A model generated the notes under the pieces. That model was not told the origin of the DNA. It saw nothing but the letters and a program-made list of their open reading frames with translations, and ran no database searches. This document shows, piece by piece, positions 12,493 to 23,065 of a DNA stretch of 64,000 nt (position 1 is the stretch's first letter; every line of letters begins with the position of its first letter). This DNA comes from Arabidopsis thaliana. Taxonomy: Eukaryota > Streptophyta > Magnoliopsida > Brassicales > Brassicaceae. A program made the translations under genes and the position numbers. The stretch lies in assembly GCF_000001735.4 (NCBI RefSeq), contig NC_003074.8, forward strand, positions 20,715,261 to 20,779,260, in the 5' to 3' direction.

Positions 12493-13702
12493 TTAGATTC
12501 TCTCCTTTCCTTTCATGCACGAGCCCATCCATCTTCTTTTACCAAAGCAACTGCTGTCTGTCTTGCTTTCACGCCTCAACGGTTCCTGCATATCAATGTT
12601 GTTCACCAAATCTTTGTAAGAACATCATATGTGTGTGTGTTTGATAAAACTAAAAGCATGAAACATAAGACTTTACAGTGAGTAGAAATCAACCATTAAT
12701 TTGATAGGAGGAGTTACTTGAAAAAGTATCAAAAAGAGCAAAACCGAATAGGCAAAGTAATTGCCAATCAGATAGAATCACTCAGAAACCAAGATAAACA
12801 ATCTGCTCAAAACATATATAAAACAATCTCAAACAACACTATGGACGCAAAGATTCAGAGAAGGCTTCTTTACCGGTTCATTTTGAAGTTGGTTGTTCTG
12901 TTGTATTTCCTCGGTTGGGCTTGGGACAACAACCACCGCCTAAAATCACACGAAAACTAGCTAAGAACATCATTGAAACTAAATGCCAGAAACCAAAATC
13001 AATATACATCAAAACAATAACCAATATACCACCTCAGGACTAATTCCGTTGTTGGCATCTTCTTGGATCAAACTGGAAAAACAAGCAATCTTAGTTTATG
13101 GATTTAACAAAAAGAGATGATAGGATTTGAAAAAAGCTTTACCATGTATTTGAATCATCTGAAAACAACTCTGGATGCAACTCCCTTGCCATGTTCGTGT
13201 AAAACTCAGCAAAAGGCTTACAATCAAATGCAACATAACATGAAATCTGTTTCTAGCAAAACCCTATTTCTAGAATAAAATTTACCAAAAATCTTACAGA
13301 AATTATTCGTTGTAGAGTCTCAATCTCAGATACGGTCATCTCAACATCAAACAGAGTAAAGGAATAGAAATATCTCGAGAGCTTGCCGTTGGGAATAGCT
13401 TCTTTCCTTTGACGCAATAAATCTTTGATAGCTTGTATCTGAAGCTCTACCGACTGAAATGACGCAATGATCGCTATAAGCCCTGTGATACTGACATCTC
13501 CATCCACTACAAACGAAAGCACAAAAAAAATAAAAAAATCAGCGAGTGGAGCTGAGAAATGGAGAAACAACAACACAAATGTTCAATTCGACTTACTCCT
13601 CAGAGTCGATCTGAGTTTAATCAGCTCTCGGGCCGAATCGCCCAAAGAAGATATCAAAGAGTTTAAGGAAGATTTAGATCCATTTCCTTTCATCATCATC
13701 AT
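12493..13702 (-). CDS. Unidentified six-exon protein, 205 aa
   Basis: I do not recognise this gene. Six exons can be joined in frame on the minus strand: 13597-13702, 13298-13506, 13143-13246, 13033-13072, 12874-12939 and 12493-12585. They sum to 618 nt, or 205 codons plus stop, and each border has GT and AG. The start is a run of four ATGs; I use the first. The first 105 residues look helical and heptad-rich (SLISSLGDSARELIKLRS, then VELQIQAIKDLLRQRKEAI). The C-terminal part is polar (SPTEEIQQNNQLQNEP) and basic (CFGKRRWMGSCMKGKERI). No signal peptide or membrane segment is visible. The plausible codon use and consistent phasing argue for a real gene. It may be a coiled-coil adaptor, but that is only inference. 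Confidence 0.6.
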
Positions 13703-13860
13703 CTTCTTCTTCGTTTCTCCTCTTTCCCTCTCTTTTGCAAAATGCTAGGGGTTTTGACTAGTTAAAATTTTTTTTTTATACTTATTTTGTTTAGATTTTT
13801 ACTTTTCTCTTTAAAGGGAAAAGGGAAAATTAATAAATCATTAGATAAATTTCCAGATGG

Positions 13861-14054
13861 TCAACATTGATTTTCTCTTTAGTCAATTTTTTAGAAAATA
13901 GAAAGAATTTTTTTTCCAAACATTTAAATAGCAAGAATCCAACAAATAAGAAAGAAAAAACAGATTATATGAATAGGCACAGCAAAGAATCTAAACAGAT
14001 GCATTTCTTTTAATTGATTGTGAATGAGAATTATTTAAAATTATATATTGATAA
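13861..14054. repeat. Direct repeat, copy 1 (paired with 15266-15480)
   Basis: This segment and 15266-15480 share a series of blocks in the same order: ACATTGATTTTC, AGAAAATAGAAAGAATTTTTT, ATAGCAAGAATCCAACAAA, AACAGATGCATT and TTGATTGTGAATGAGAATTA. They flank the second U5 gene and a retroelement fragment. Confidence 0.65.
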
Positions 14055-14246
14055 ACTATGAAAAAAATTTTGGAAAAATCTATAAATACTATTAAAAAAT
14101 GGCAAATCATAGTTGATTCTAAATTTAAACCACTCAACATATTCTGACAACCCAATATATTCTTTAACCACTGGGCTTTAGAACTTGCTATCCAAACAGG
14201 GGAGCAAGACATAAAATAAATTAATATTCAGACTAGAAACTATTGG

Positions 14247-14368
14247 GTCTCACATTTACGTGAGAGCCCTCCAAAAATAGGCGTATGCCACTTGGCGTGG
14301 AGAGCACACGGTATTCTTTAGTAAAAGGCGAAAGAGTAGTTCGCTTTGTGCTCACCACATGGCTGCGT
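14247..14368 (-). ncRNA. U5 snRNA gene, copy 2
   Basis: Same landmarks as copy 1: conserved 5' block CACGCAGCCATGTGG, loop I CGCCTTTTACTAAAG, Sm site ATTTTTGG (plus 14271-14278) and a terminal hairpin. The last hairpin has a different sequence (TCTCAC-GTAAAT-GTGAGA) from copy 1 yet still pairs, so base changes have preserved the structure. The 3'-box-like sequence CTAGTCTGAA is retained. The 5' and 3' ends are estimates. The copy looks functional. Confidence 0.88.
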
Positions 14369-14394
14369 GAATTTTTCATGCTGAGAGTGAAGTG

Positions 14395-14445
14395 TATTTA
14401 TACTATCATTTCCACGATGAAAATCTTAGCTTTCCGATGTGGGAT
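14395..14445 (-). promoter_or_regulatory. Pol II snRNA promoter (USE + TATA) of U5 copy 2
   Basis: A USE, TCCCACATCG on the minus strand (plus 14435-14445), and TATAAATA (plus 14395-14402), about 32 bases apart, matching the Pol II type of plant snRNA promoter. Confidence 0.82.
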
Positions 14446-14641
14446 ACTTGAAGTTGCCTTGTTAAAAAGGCTTTGTAGGATACTCAAAAGCCCAAAAACA
14501 TTTTTTTTAATGTCACCAACAAATTCAGGTTTTGTTGATACGGGCCCATTTTAACTGACGACTGTACAATGTTAATTTCGTATAAGCTAAATCACTGGAT
14601 ATATACAACCAACCCATATATATAGAGGACAGAGATCAGTA

Positions 14642-14779
14642 AATTTTGGGAGCTTTGCTGGTCTTGGAGTTGAACAGATTCTCAAGGACAAGCATTTTTT
14701 GAGCACTGTGACTTATGTGGAACCTTATAACGTTGAAGTTGCCTTGGAGTTTTATGCAAATTCTGCCAAGTGTTCATAA
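14642..14779 (+). pseudogene. Fragment of a plant transposon/retroelement protein
   Basis: A 45-codon open stretch ending in TAA reads NFGSFAGLGVEQILKDKH followed by FLSTVTYVEPYNVEVALEFYAN. The pattern, ending in a conserved-looking LEFYANS, resembles the N-terminal part of the 'putative plant transposon protein' found in many plant retroelements. There is no start codon of its own and nothing continues beyond. I regard it as debris; the family assignment is from pattern memory. Confidence 0.45.
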
Positions 14780-15265
14780 GGTACTTATTTGTTAGAGGGA
14801 AAATGTATGAGTTCTCTTCTAACCGGTGATGTATATGAGCTTCTTGGAAGAGAACATTGACAGCTAATCACAGACTCAGGTTGGTCTTGCATGTCTCAAT
14901 GGTTACTTAATTCTAATCTTGTGAAAGCCTATCTAAGAAAAACAATCCAAACTTTGCTTCTTTTTGTCTTCTGATCTTTGGTGATCAGAAATAGAGATAT
15001 AGTATCTGTGTAAATCAGCATTAGTTAGTTGAACTACTTAAAAAAAATCCCTCATTACATTCTTAATGATTTGAGTCATCAATTAATCCTCTCTTCATGA
15101 TGGTATAATGCTTTCAGAAAATGAAAATTGCAGAACAAAAACAATGAACATATTTTTCACTCTTTTTCACTCTGATTGTCACACACAATCAATATACAAA
15201 CAATATTACAAGCCACTGAAGATAAACATCCACAATTTTTGTTTATAAAAACCTCGTCTCGTATC

Positions 15266-15480
15266 GTCAACAACATTGATTTTCCATTGAACTTTCTACC
15301 AATGTCCATTTTGTAGAAAATAGAAAGAATCTTTTTTCCAGGCATCTATAAATAGCAAGAATCCAACAAAGAAGAAAGATTTTTTTTTTGTATAGCAAGA
15401 ATCTAATTAAACAGATGCATTGCTTTTAAATTTTAATTGATTGTGAATGAGAATTACTTAATACTATATAGATATTGATA
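15266..15480. repeat. Direct repeat, copy 2 (paired with 13861-14054)
   Basis: Same-order homology blocks as the copy at 13861, with small indels. The region between the copies (14055-15265) contains U5 copy 2 and the retroelement fragment. Confidence 0.65.
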
Positions 15481-15657
15481 CTTACCTGATCACATGACAC
15501 ATCACAATTTTTGATCAACCATTAAGAGATATATAGTACAACACCTAGTTCTAAATGATATACTCTATATCTACTCTCTATCTCAAGTTATATATGTACT
15601 ATGCAAAAATTTTATTCTGTTTTTTAGTTTCATAAAAAAATCTCCATTCTCGTCAGC

Positions 15658-18505
15658 ATGCAAGCCCTCGGAGTGATACAATCCCCCGGAATCCGTATCT
15701 CTCTTTCTCCGTCCAGCCACCGCCTCTCGCAACCGTCACTTGTCACCGGAATTTCAAAAAGAAACTCCTCCTCCATTTCCTTATCCATCAAATGCGGTTC
15801 TATCTTGTCATGTCCCTCTCTATGTGAATATATCATCCCAACTTTTACACTTATTTTCCATTTACTGCTCGTTGTTTAGATTAGAGAGATCATTGACACT
15901 GAATACATTTTTTACGAATTGGTTGATTTCTTGATTTTGTTGCAGCAAGTGAAGCGATGAAGTTCGCGGAAGGTTCTAAGAAGGAGAATCTTGTTCCGCT
16001 TCGTCACACCATTTTCTCCGACCATCTCACTCCTGTTCTTGCTTACCGTTGTCTTGTCAAAGAAGATGATCAAGAGGCTCCAAGTTTCCTTTTCGAATCT
16101 GTTGAGCCAGGACATCACTCTTCCACTGTTGTAAGAACTCTCAGTCTTGTTTTTTACTTGCTCAATCTCTTTCAAATCAAACTTATGTATATTTTAATCT
16201 TTTAGGGAAGATATAGTGTCGTTGGAGCGCATCCGAAAATGGAAATTGTGGCAAAGGAGAATAAAGTTACAGTCATGGATCATGTGAAAGGCACTAAGAC
16301 TACAGAGGAAGTTGAAGATCCAATGATGATTCCTAGAAGAATCTCAGAGACTTGGAAACCACAATTGATCGATGATCTTCCTGATGTTTTTTGTGGTGAG
16401 TGGATTTTGCTAACTACTTTGGTTTGGTTACTTTGAGACAATTAGGTCAAAATTTGGTTTAGTTTTGAGAACATAATGACAATTAGGTCAAAATCACATG
16501 ATCTTCTTATAACAGGTGGATGGGTTGGTTACTTTTCTTATGATACTGTTCCCTATGCCGAAAAGCGAAAGCTACCTCTCTCAAAGGCTCCGGTTGATGA
16601 CCGAAATTTACCAGATATGCATCTTGGTCTTTATGATGATGTGGTTGTGTTTGATCATGTCGAAAAGGTGTCAAAAAATCTCTTGAACTTTTTCATAAAA
16701 GAATTGGCTACTCTATATAACTGAATGCGAATTTTGTTTTATGATCTATAGAAAATACATATAATTCATTGGGTGAGGTTATCAGAAAACTCATCATTTG
16801 ATGATGTTTATGCTAATGCTGTGAAACACTTGGAAGAACTTGTTTCGAGGATCAAATGCATGAATCCGTGAGTTAACTATTCCCTTTTCTACATTGTGTG
16901 TGTGTGTGTTTTTCTTTCCGATCAGTTTTGTATCTCTATCTTGAGTTGTCTTCTTGTTTCAGCCCCAAGCTACCTTATGGATCAGTGGACTTGCACACAA
17001 ATCAATTTGGCACTCCTTTGGAAAAATCAAGCATGACAAGTGATGCATATAAGAATGCTGTACTTCAAGCCAAAGAACACATACTGGCTGGAGATATCTT
17101 TCAGATTGTTTTAAGTCAAAGATTTGAGCGCCACACTTTTGCCCATCCGTTTGAAGTTTATCGAGCTTTGAGAATTGTGAACCCAAGTCCTTCTATGTGT
17201 TACTTGCAAGTCAGTGCTTCTCATATATCACTTGTTTCATCTCCTTAAATGTTACTTTCCTCTGTTTTGCTTATCTTCATATCTTTTACACGAACAGGCA
17301 AGAGGTTGTATTCTAGTAGCGTCAAGTCCTGAGATTCTCACTAGAGTGAAGAAAGTAAGCATCTCTTTTTTGAGAATCTTCTTGTTGTGTATAATAGGGA
17401 CTAAAACAGGGTTATAAGAACACTTTCTTGATTATGTAAAACAGAACAAGATCGTGAATAGACCACTAGCAGGAACTGCAAGACGAGGAAAGAGTTTCGA
17501 GGAGGATCAAATGTTGGAGGAGGCACTTTTAAAAGATGAAAAACAGTGTGCAGAACACATCATGCTCGTTGACTTGGGTCGCAATGATGTTGGAAAGGTT
17601 AGTCTGTTTCTCAGGATCAAATCTGGTTTATATATTCTTGGTTTAAGCAATGATGAAAAACGATCAATGATCATTAACTTACGTACTTCTATGCCAATCT
17701 TTTCTCTTACAAAGAATATTTCAAATTTGAACATATAGTATTGTCTAATATCTCATTGGCTCTCTCTGGGCCTTATGAAACCAGGTGTCCAAGAACGGCT
17801 CAGTGAAAGTAGAAAGGCTCATGAATATAGAGCGTTATTCTCATGTCATGCATATTAGCTCAACGGTAATACAATATTTTCTTAAAACATTGCGATCATC
17901 AAACTCATTTCTCATCTCAAAGTACTTCCACATAGTGTTTTCACTCGGAATGTAAACGCAAACTCTCATCAACTTTGAATTGTGTAAATAGGTGATTGGA
18001 GAGTTGCAAGAGAATCTGACTTGCTGGGACACGCTTCGTGCTGCTTTACCCGTTGGAACCGTTAGCGGAGCTCCAAAGGCACATTAAATAACTGGCTAGT
18101 TATTACATAAGTTATCATTACCTCTTGAGTGTCTGATCGTTAAGAGTATCTCTCTTGTGACAGGTGAAGGCTATGGAGTTGATCGATGAGCTAGAGGTGA
18201 CTAGAAGAGGTCCATATAGTGGTGGATTCGGTAGTGTCTCATTCACTGGAGACATGGACATAGCTTTGGCTCTTAGGACCATTGTGTTCCCAACACAAGC
18301 TCGTTACGACACAATGTACTCATACAAAGACAAAGACACGCCACGCCGTGAGTGGATAGCCTATCTACAAGCAGGTGCAGGCATTGTAGCTGATAGTGAC
18401 CCAGAGGATGAGCACCGTGAGTGTCAGAACAAAGCTGCTGGGCTAGCACGTGCCATTGACTTGGCTGAGTCTGCATTCGTTGATAAAAGTGATACAACAA
18501 TCTAG
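15658..18505 (+). CDS. Anthranilate synthase alpha subunit-like (ADC synthase superfamily)
   Basis: Eleven exons: 15658-15796, 15946-16130, 16206-16395, 16516-16667, 16752-16867, 16963-17209, 17298-17354, 17445-17597, 17785-17865, 17992-18078 and 18164-18505, totalling 1749 nt or 582 aa. The product should be the chorismate-using TrpE-type subunit that makes anthranilate for tryptophan in plastids. The first 45 or so residues are Ser-rich and could be a transit peptide. Conserved chorismate-binding blocks include [61 protein letters not shown] and [13 protein letters not shown]. The tenth intron has a GC donor (18079) instead of GT. If it is not spliced there, translation stops three codons past exon 10. 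It is a third alpha-like copy next to the well-known ASA1 and ASA2 (elsewhere in the genome). The activity of this copy is uncertain. Confidence 0.85.
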
Positions 18506-21421
18506 GTTTCTTGCCACACAAGCTACGTCCTCTAAAATAAATTAGTTGATATATCATTTTTATTATTTTTATGTTGAATCATGAATTACGGGGATATATT
18601 AAGTTATATTCGCCAGTATAAATTAAGAAATATATTTCTAATTTTATCAAAATCTCATATAATGGAATCTTATTTCAAATTTTCAAAATTTAATTTTTCA
18701 TGTCCATAATGGTTGTTGTTATGGTTATGCTATAATTGGTCAATTGGACATATGTGAAGTGAAAGAGTCAAGCTTTTGGTTCAGGTCAATAAAAATTGAT
18801 ATCTATCAATTAACAGTTATAATATTAGAGATGTTTTCTAATGGAATAATTAAGTTCTAGTTGCCTCAAAGGTTTGAGTCATCATCTCGTGTGAATAAAT
18901 ACATTATACATACAAAACAAAAAGCTCTTTGTGATAGTAGTAGTAATACATGTCGCAAACCTATATGATGAAATGAAATACGTGGTAAGCCGTATAGAAA
19001 CCCCTATGGTACCAAATATTGAAAGCTTTTTTGTAGTATTTTCAATCTTGATAAATAAAAAGGTAAAAGAAATTTGTTATTCACGAAAAAAAGTTGTTCT
19101 TTTATAGCTTGCCAAGTGGCCAGATAGACGCTATATGCTAATTGTTACTAAACTACTAATCCAAGTGGACGAATGAAATAATAACACAATAGGTACACAT
19201 AATTTATAGACAAAACTATTAAAAGAAAAACAAAATTATCCAAAAAAAGAAAAAGATCTGGTCACGTAATCGTTTGGAATAGACTAAGGTTCCTTCCTTC
19301 AACGTAAACAACGCTCATTGATACACGCAGCTGACGTGGACGGATCATTCTGCCGACGATGGCCTCTGGTGGCTCACACTCACACTTGACCTTACCTTTT
19401 TGTTTCTCGTGTCTCTCTGACTTTTCTTTCCACCTGAGTTTACAGTTTTTTTAGTTGTTATTATGTGCATTTCGTTTTCCTTATCAAACATAAATCAGAT
19501 GTTGACACAAATAATATCAAATTTGAATCTGATAGAAGATCTTTCCCCAATTTACCGGTCGTTGAGCTTTAAGCACTAGAGGCGTATGTACATAATCGTG
19601 AAACTTGATATCCATTGAGCCTTAATTTATTACTGTTATGTTTTTCAAGAAATTTTTTGTTGATTGATGATACTATAAGTTTAGCAAGAATTATCCATAA
19701 AGACCATAACATACATGCTTCTCGTGAGTTCACATATAAGAAGTTTCTTTTAGTATCAGTCAACCCCGCAGCCCTATGGTTTATTATTTGTACTCGTTTA
19801 AAATGGGATGCTAAAATTCTCTAAATGGTCATACAATATTCTCAATTATTCAAATCGTACCTAAGATATAATTTTGGTGTATTCAGTTATTATTGCACTT
19901 ATAATACAAAAAACATATGTTGCATGAAGCTAGTTATATTATTTTTTTGTCAATGACATGTATTATTTTGATTTAAATCCAGATGATTACAGAGTAACAA
20001 AACAAGTACAAACACTAGACTATATTTCTGATTAGCTAATCTGATTTTCACAATTAGTAAATTGAAAATGAATATAGATCTCGGATGCGAAATCATTTGA
20101 CAATTCGCTAAGTGTTCTATGTAGGTTAGGTTTTTTCCCCCACTTTCGTAATAAGACGCATAACATCAGCATATGCTTTAACATGTTCTGTAACAGAGTC
20201 CAAAAAAAAAAGTTATGTAACTATTTACGAAAACGTAACGGTTATTATTTTAATTCAAACTTATATAGATGGTTAACATGTTCTGAATTCATCGATGGTA
20301 AATTTGCTAATTATCTTTAAAAAAAACTAATACAATACAATTGGCGGTATGCGAGTGCTCACATGGTTAAAATCGGTCGGTTCCTCTATATCCGCCTTTA
20401 ATTTGTACTGTTTACCAAGCATATCTCATTTTTATAGAAAAAATGTCTGGAAATAACACTATTTGATTAGTCCGATTTCTGACGAAAAATAAATAAATAT
20501 ATATTAGTCCGATTGCTTTCTCCAAACTACTGTTGCCTTTATTTTTTGTTCAAACTAAATACAGATGTTCTTTGAACATAGTTCTCAATTTGATTAATAC
20601 ATATACAAGTAGACTGAATGGAATTTAGAGAGAGTAATGTGCATCACACTTGACAAAAATTAAATAAAGACAAGAGAGTACTGTGTTTGACGCAATTTAG
20701 GTAACACCGTTATTCTAGGGAGACTAGAGCTGAACATGGATTGTTGATTAAGCTCTCACATATGAGATAAAGTTTAATTGCTGTCCTGTATACAAAATTT
20801 GATTTAGGAGTCCATGTAGCAAATATTTAATGGTTGCAAAGGGCAAAACTCTTGTAGACAAATATGGATAATTTGCAATCATAATCATTCATAAATGTTT
20901 TGCTCACAGTAGTACAGATAAAAATAAAAAGTCTATTACGGACTTATTGCAAACCGATAAACCAAATGTTGAAAAATTTTCCGGTAAACCAAGAAAAGTT
21001 CAGAAAATCATGAGACTAAACAAAAGGAAAATACAGAATGTATTAAAACTTTTGAAACTCTTGTGGATTATTTCCTATAAGGCTATATAATGCACCAAAA
21101 ATCAAACTGATCATATATTATGTTCTAGAATAATTATTCCTTGGAAAAGACGTCCAAAACAACATCATCTCAAATGTTAAAATTCAACAAGAAAAAAAAA
21201 AAAGAGTCATTATCAATGATAGATATTATTTATTTGTTAAAAAATTTACACATCAGCTATATCGTCAGCATCGTCAAATTTTTGTTTTCGACGACCCTTT
21301 TAAAACCCTCAAAAATAAGTCTCTACCAAAAAACCTCTCTCTCCAGAAACCAAATCACACTTACATCATAAATCCTCTGTACATAACCCAAAAAAAACCC
21401 TAGAAACGAAGAAAGATCAAG
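18506..21421. other. Intergenic, anthranilate synthase-like 3' end to SUE4 promoter
   Basis: About 2.9 kb of A/T-rich DNA. A TGACGTGG element lies near 19333 (ABRE/as-1-like). A telo-box-like AAACCCTAG lies just upstream of SUE4 near 21397. Short frames here lack any recognisable protein feature, and I call no gene. Confidence 0.45.
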
Positions 21422-23065
21422 ATGGGTTTGATTAGCAAAGAAGAGATAAGCAAAACAAGAAGATATTCATCTTCTCTTTGGAGAGGTATCAAAACGATCT
21501 TTGTTCTCTTCACTATGTTTCTCTCTTTCATCATCTTTTCTGCTCCGATCTTCCTCGCCGTCGCCGACGCCGTCCTCCCCTCCGCAATCCTCTCATCCTC
21601 CTCACCCTCCCTCAACCGCCTATCTCCTTCTAGTTTTCCGGCGACGATTTATTCTTACCTCAGTAACTACGATTTCCGTTACTCTCTCATCGACATACCT
21701 CTCATCTCCATAATTAGATCTGCCATTATACTATGTAAGTAAACTAGTAAAGTAACACAGTAAATTATTTAAGGAAACTTAACTTTGTTCTGTTTTTCTA
21801 AATATGGAAACTCTTTTAACTACTCTGTTTTGTACTCTGTTCTTGTTTAAGTTCGTATTTTTTTTGTAAAAATTATAATTATTTCAGATAAAATTCAGCT
21901 CGTGAAAATAGCATGTGCCTTAAATTTCTGCTAGATTTTCGGGGATTAATTTCAATTTCCAAAGAGTACTATTTTTGGTCTCATGTGAAATTTTTATTAG
22001 AATTTAAATCGGAAAAAAAATCATAAAGATCGATTTTTATATTTGCTGATGACAGGCGTTTACGGGCTTTGTGACGGACCAAAGTTATCAAGGGGACCAT
22101 ATCTGACAATAACGATGATATGCTCGATATCTTCACTGATATACGTATCGTTCAAGGCAGCAATTGTATTCGGAGAGCCAGTGATCGGAGGATATTTCCG
22201 AACAGAGGAAATGGCTCTCTTTCTATGTTCTTGGATCTTAGCCATCGGTCACATCGTTGTGGCGTACCGTACAAGTTGTAGAGAGAGACGAAAGCTCCTA
22301 GTCTTCAAAATCGACATCGAATCCGTAAGTTCACTTTGATTTTTCTTATTTTATTAACTTTTAGCCGTTACATAAAGCATTATTAGCATTAAAAAAATGA
22401 TATAGGCCGTATCAAAATTGTTTATTTTTCAAATCTAGCATTAGTTATTTGTTTTTATATCTTAAGATATTGTTCTTCTACCACTAATACAGATCAGACT
22501 CGGTCAGAAATAGCATGTGACTTCAGATATTACATTATAGTCACCGTCTTGAATTAATTTTCACATTTTTTTTGGTACCAAGTGTTATTGTAGGTTTGAA
22601 AATGACTAGTCAATTGAGAAGGTTTGATTTTTCACTCCCAACAAAAACTAGAGGAAATTGTATTTTGATTAGCACTTTCTTATGTATAAAATCACTTTGA
22701 TTCAAACCTAATTAGATAGTGACGAATAAATAGTATTAATTACTTATATATAATAAGAATAAGAATAAATCGACATTTTCCCTCGAATAAAAGAAAGAGT
22801 GAAACGGATGTTTCCGAGTGGGAACCGTGTGGGATGAATAATGATGGACGACTGCTTTATATAATCTTCGTATTTAATGTTACTTTCAATTAAATTTTTA
22901 TAAGATATTAATAGACATGACAACGTCACTAACACCTAAAACATGGCTCATGATTTTAGTTGAAGTGTGACTAATAAATATATATATTCCAATTTGCAGG
23001 TTTCAGCTTGTAAAAATGTGTTTCCCAGATATCAAAAAATCCTCCAACAAGAGAGACTCAAATAG
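21422..23065 (+). CDS. SUE4: SUE4, small four-span membrane protein
   Basis: Three exons, 21422-21734, 22056-22324 and 23000-23065, give 648 nt or 215 aa ending KILQQERLK. Hydrophobic segments lie at about residues 24-49, 92-108, 120-145 and 158-180, consistent with four membrane spans. No enzyme motif is present. From memory this is SULFATE UTILIZATION EFFICIENCY 4, a plasma-membrane protein found through low-sulfate phenotypes and reported to contact the PIN1 auxin carrier. The start is the first ATG after a 5' leader containing AAAAAACCCTAG, and upstream in-frame sequence is not open. Confidence 0.9.

Larger units (their letters stand above)
14226..14573 (-). repeat. Duplicated U5 locus block (homologous to about 10497-10871)
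   Basis: Not only the RNA but also the promoter and upstream sequence of the two U5 loci are similar. The shared plus-strand blocks include TTAGCTTTCCGATGTGGGAT, AAGGCTTTGTAGGAT, TCAGGTTTTGTTG, GGGCCCATTT and GACTGTACAATGTT. The two loci arose by duplication of a block of about 350 bases, since diverged outside the functional parts. Confidence 0.8.
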
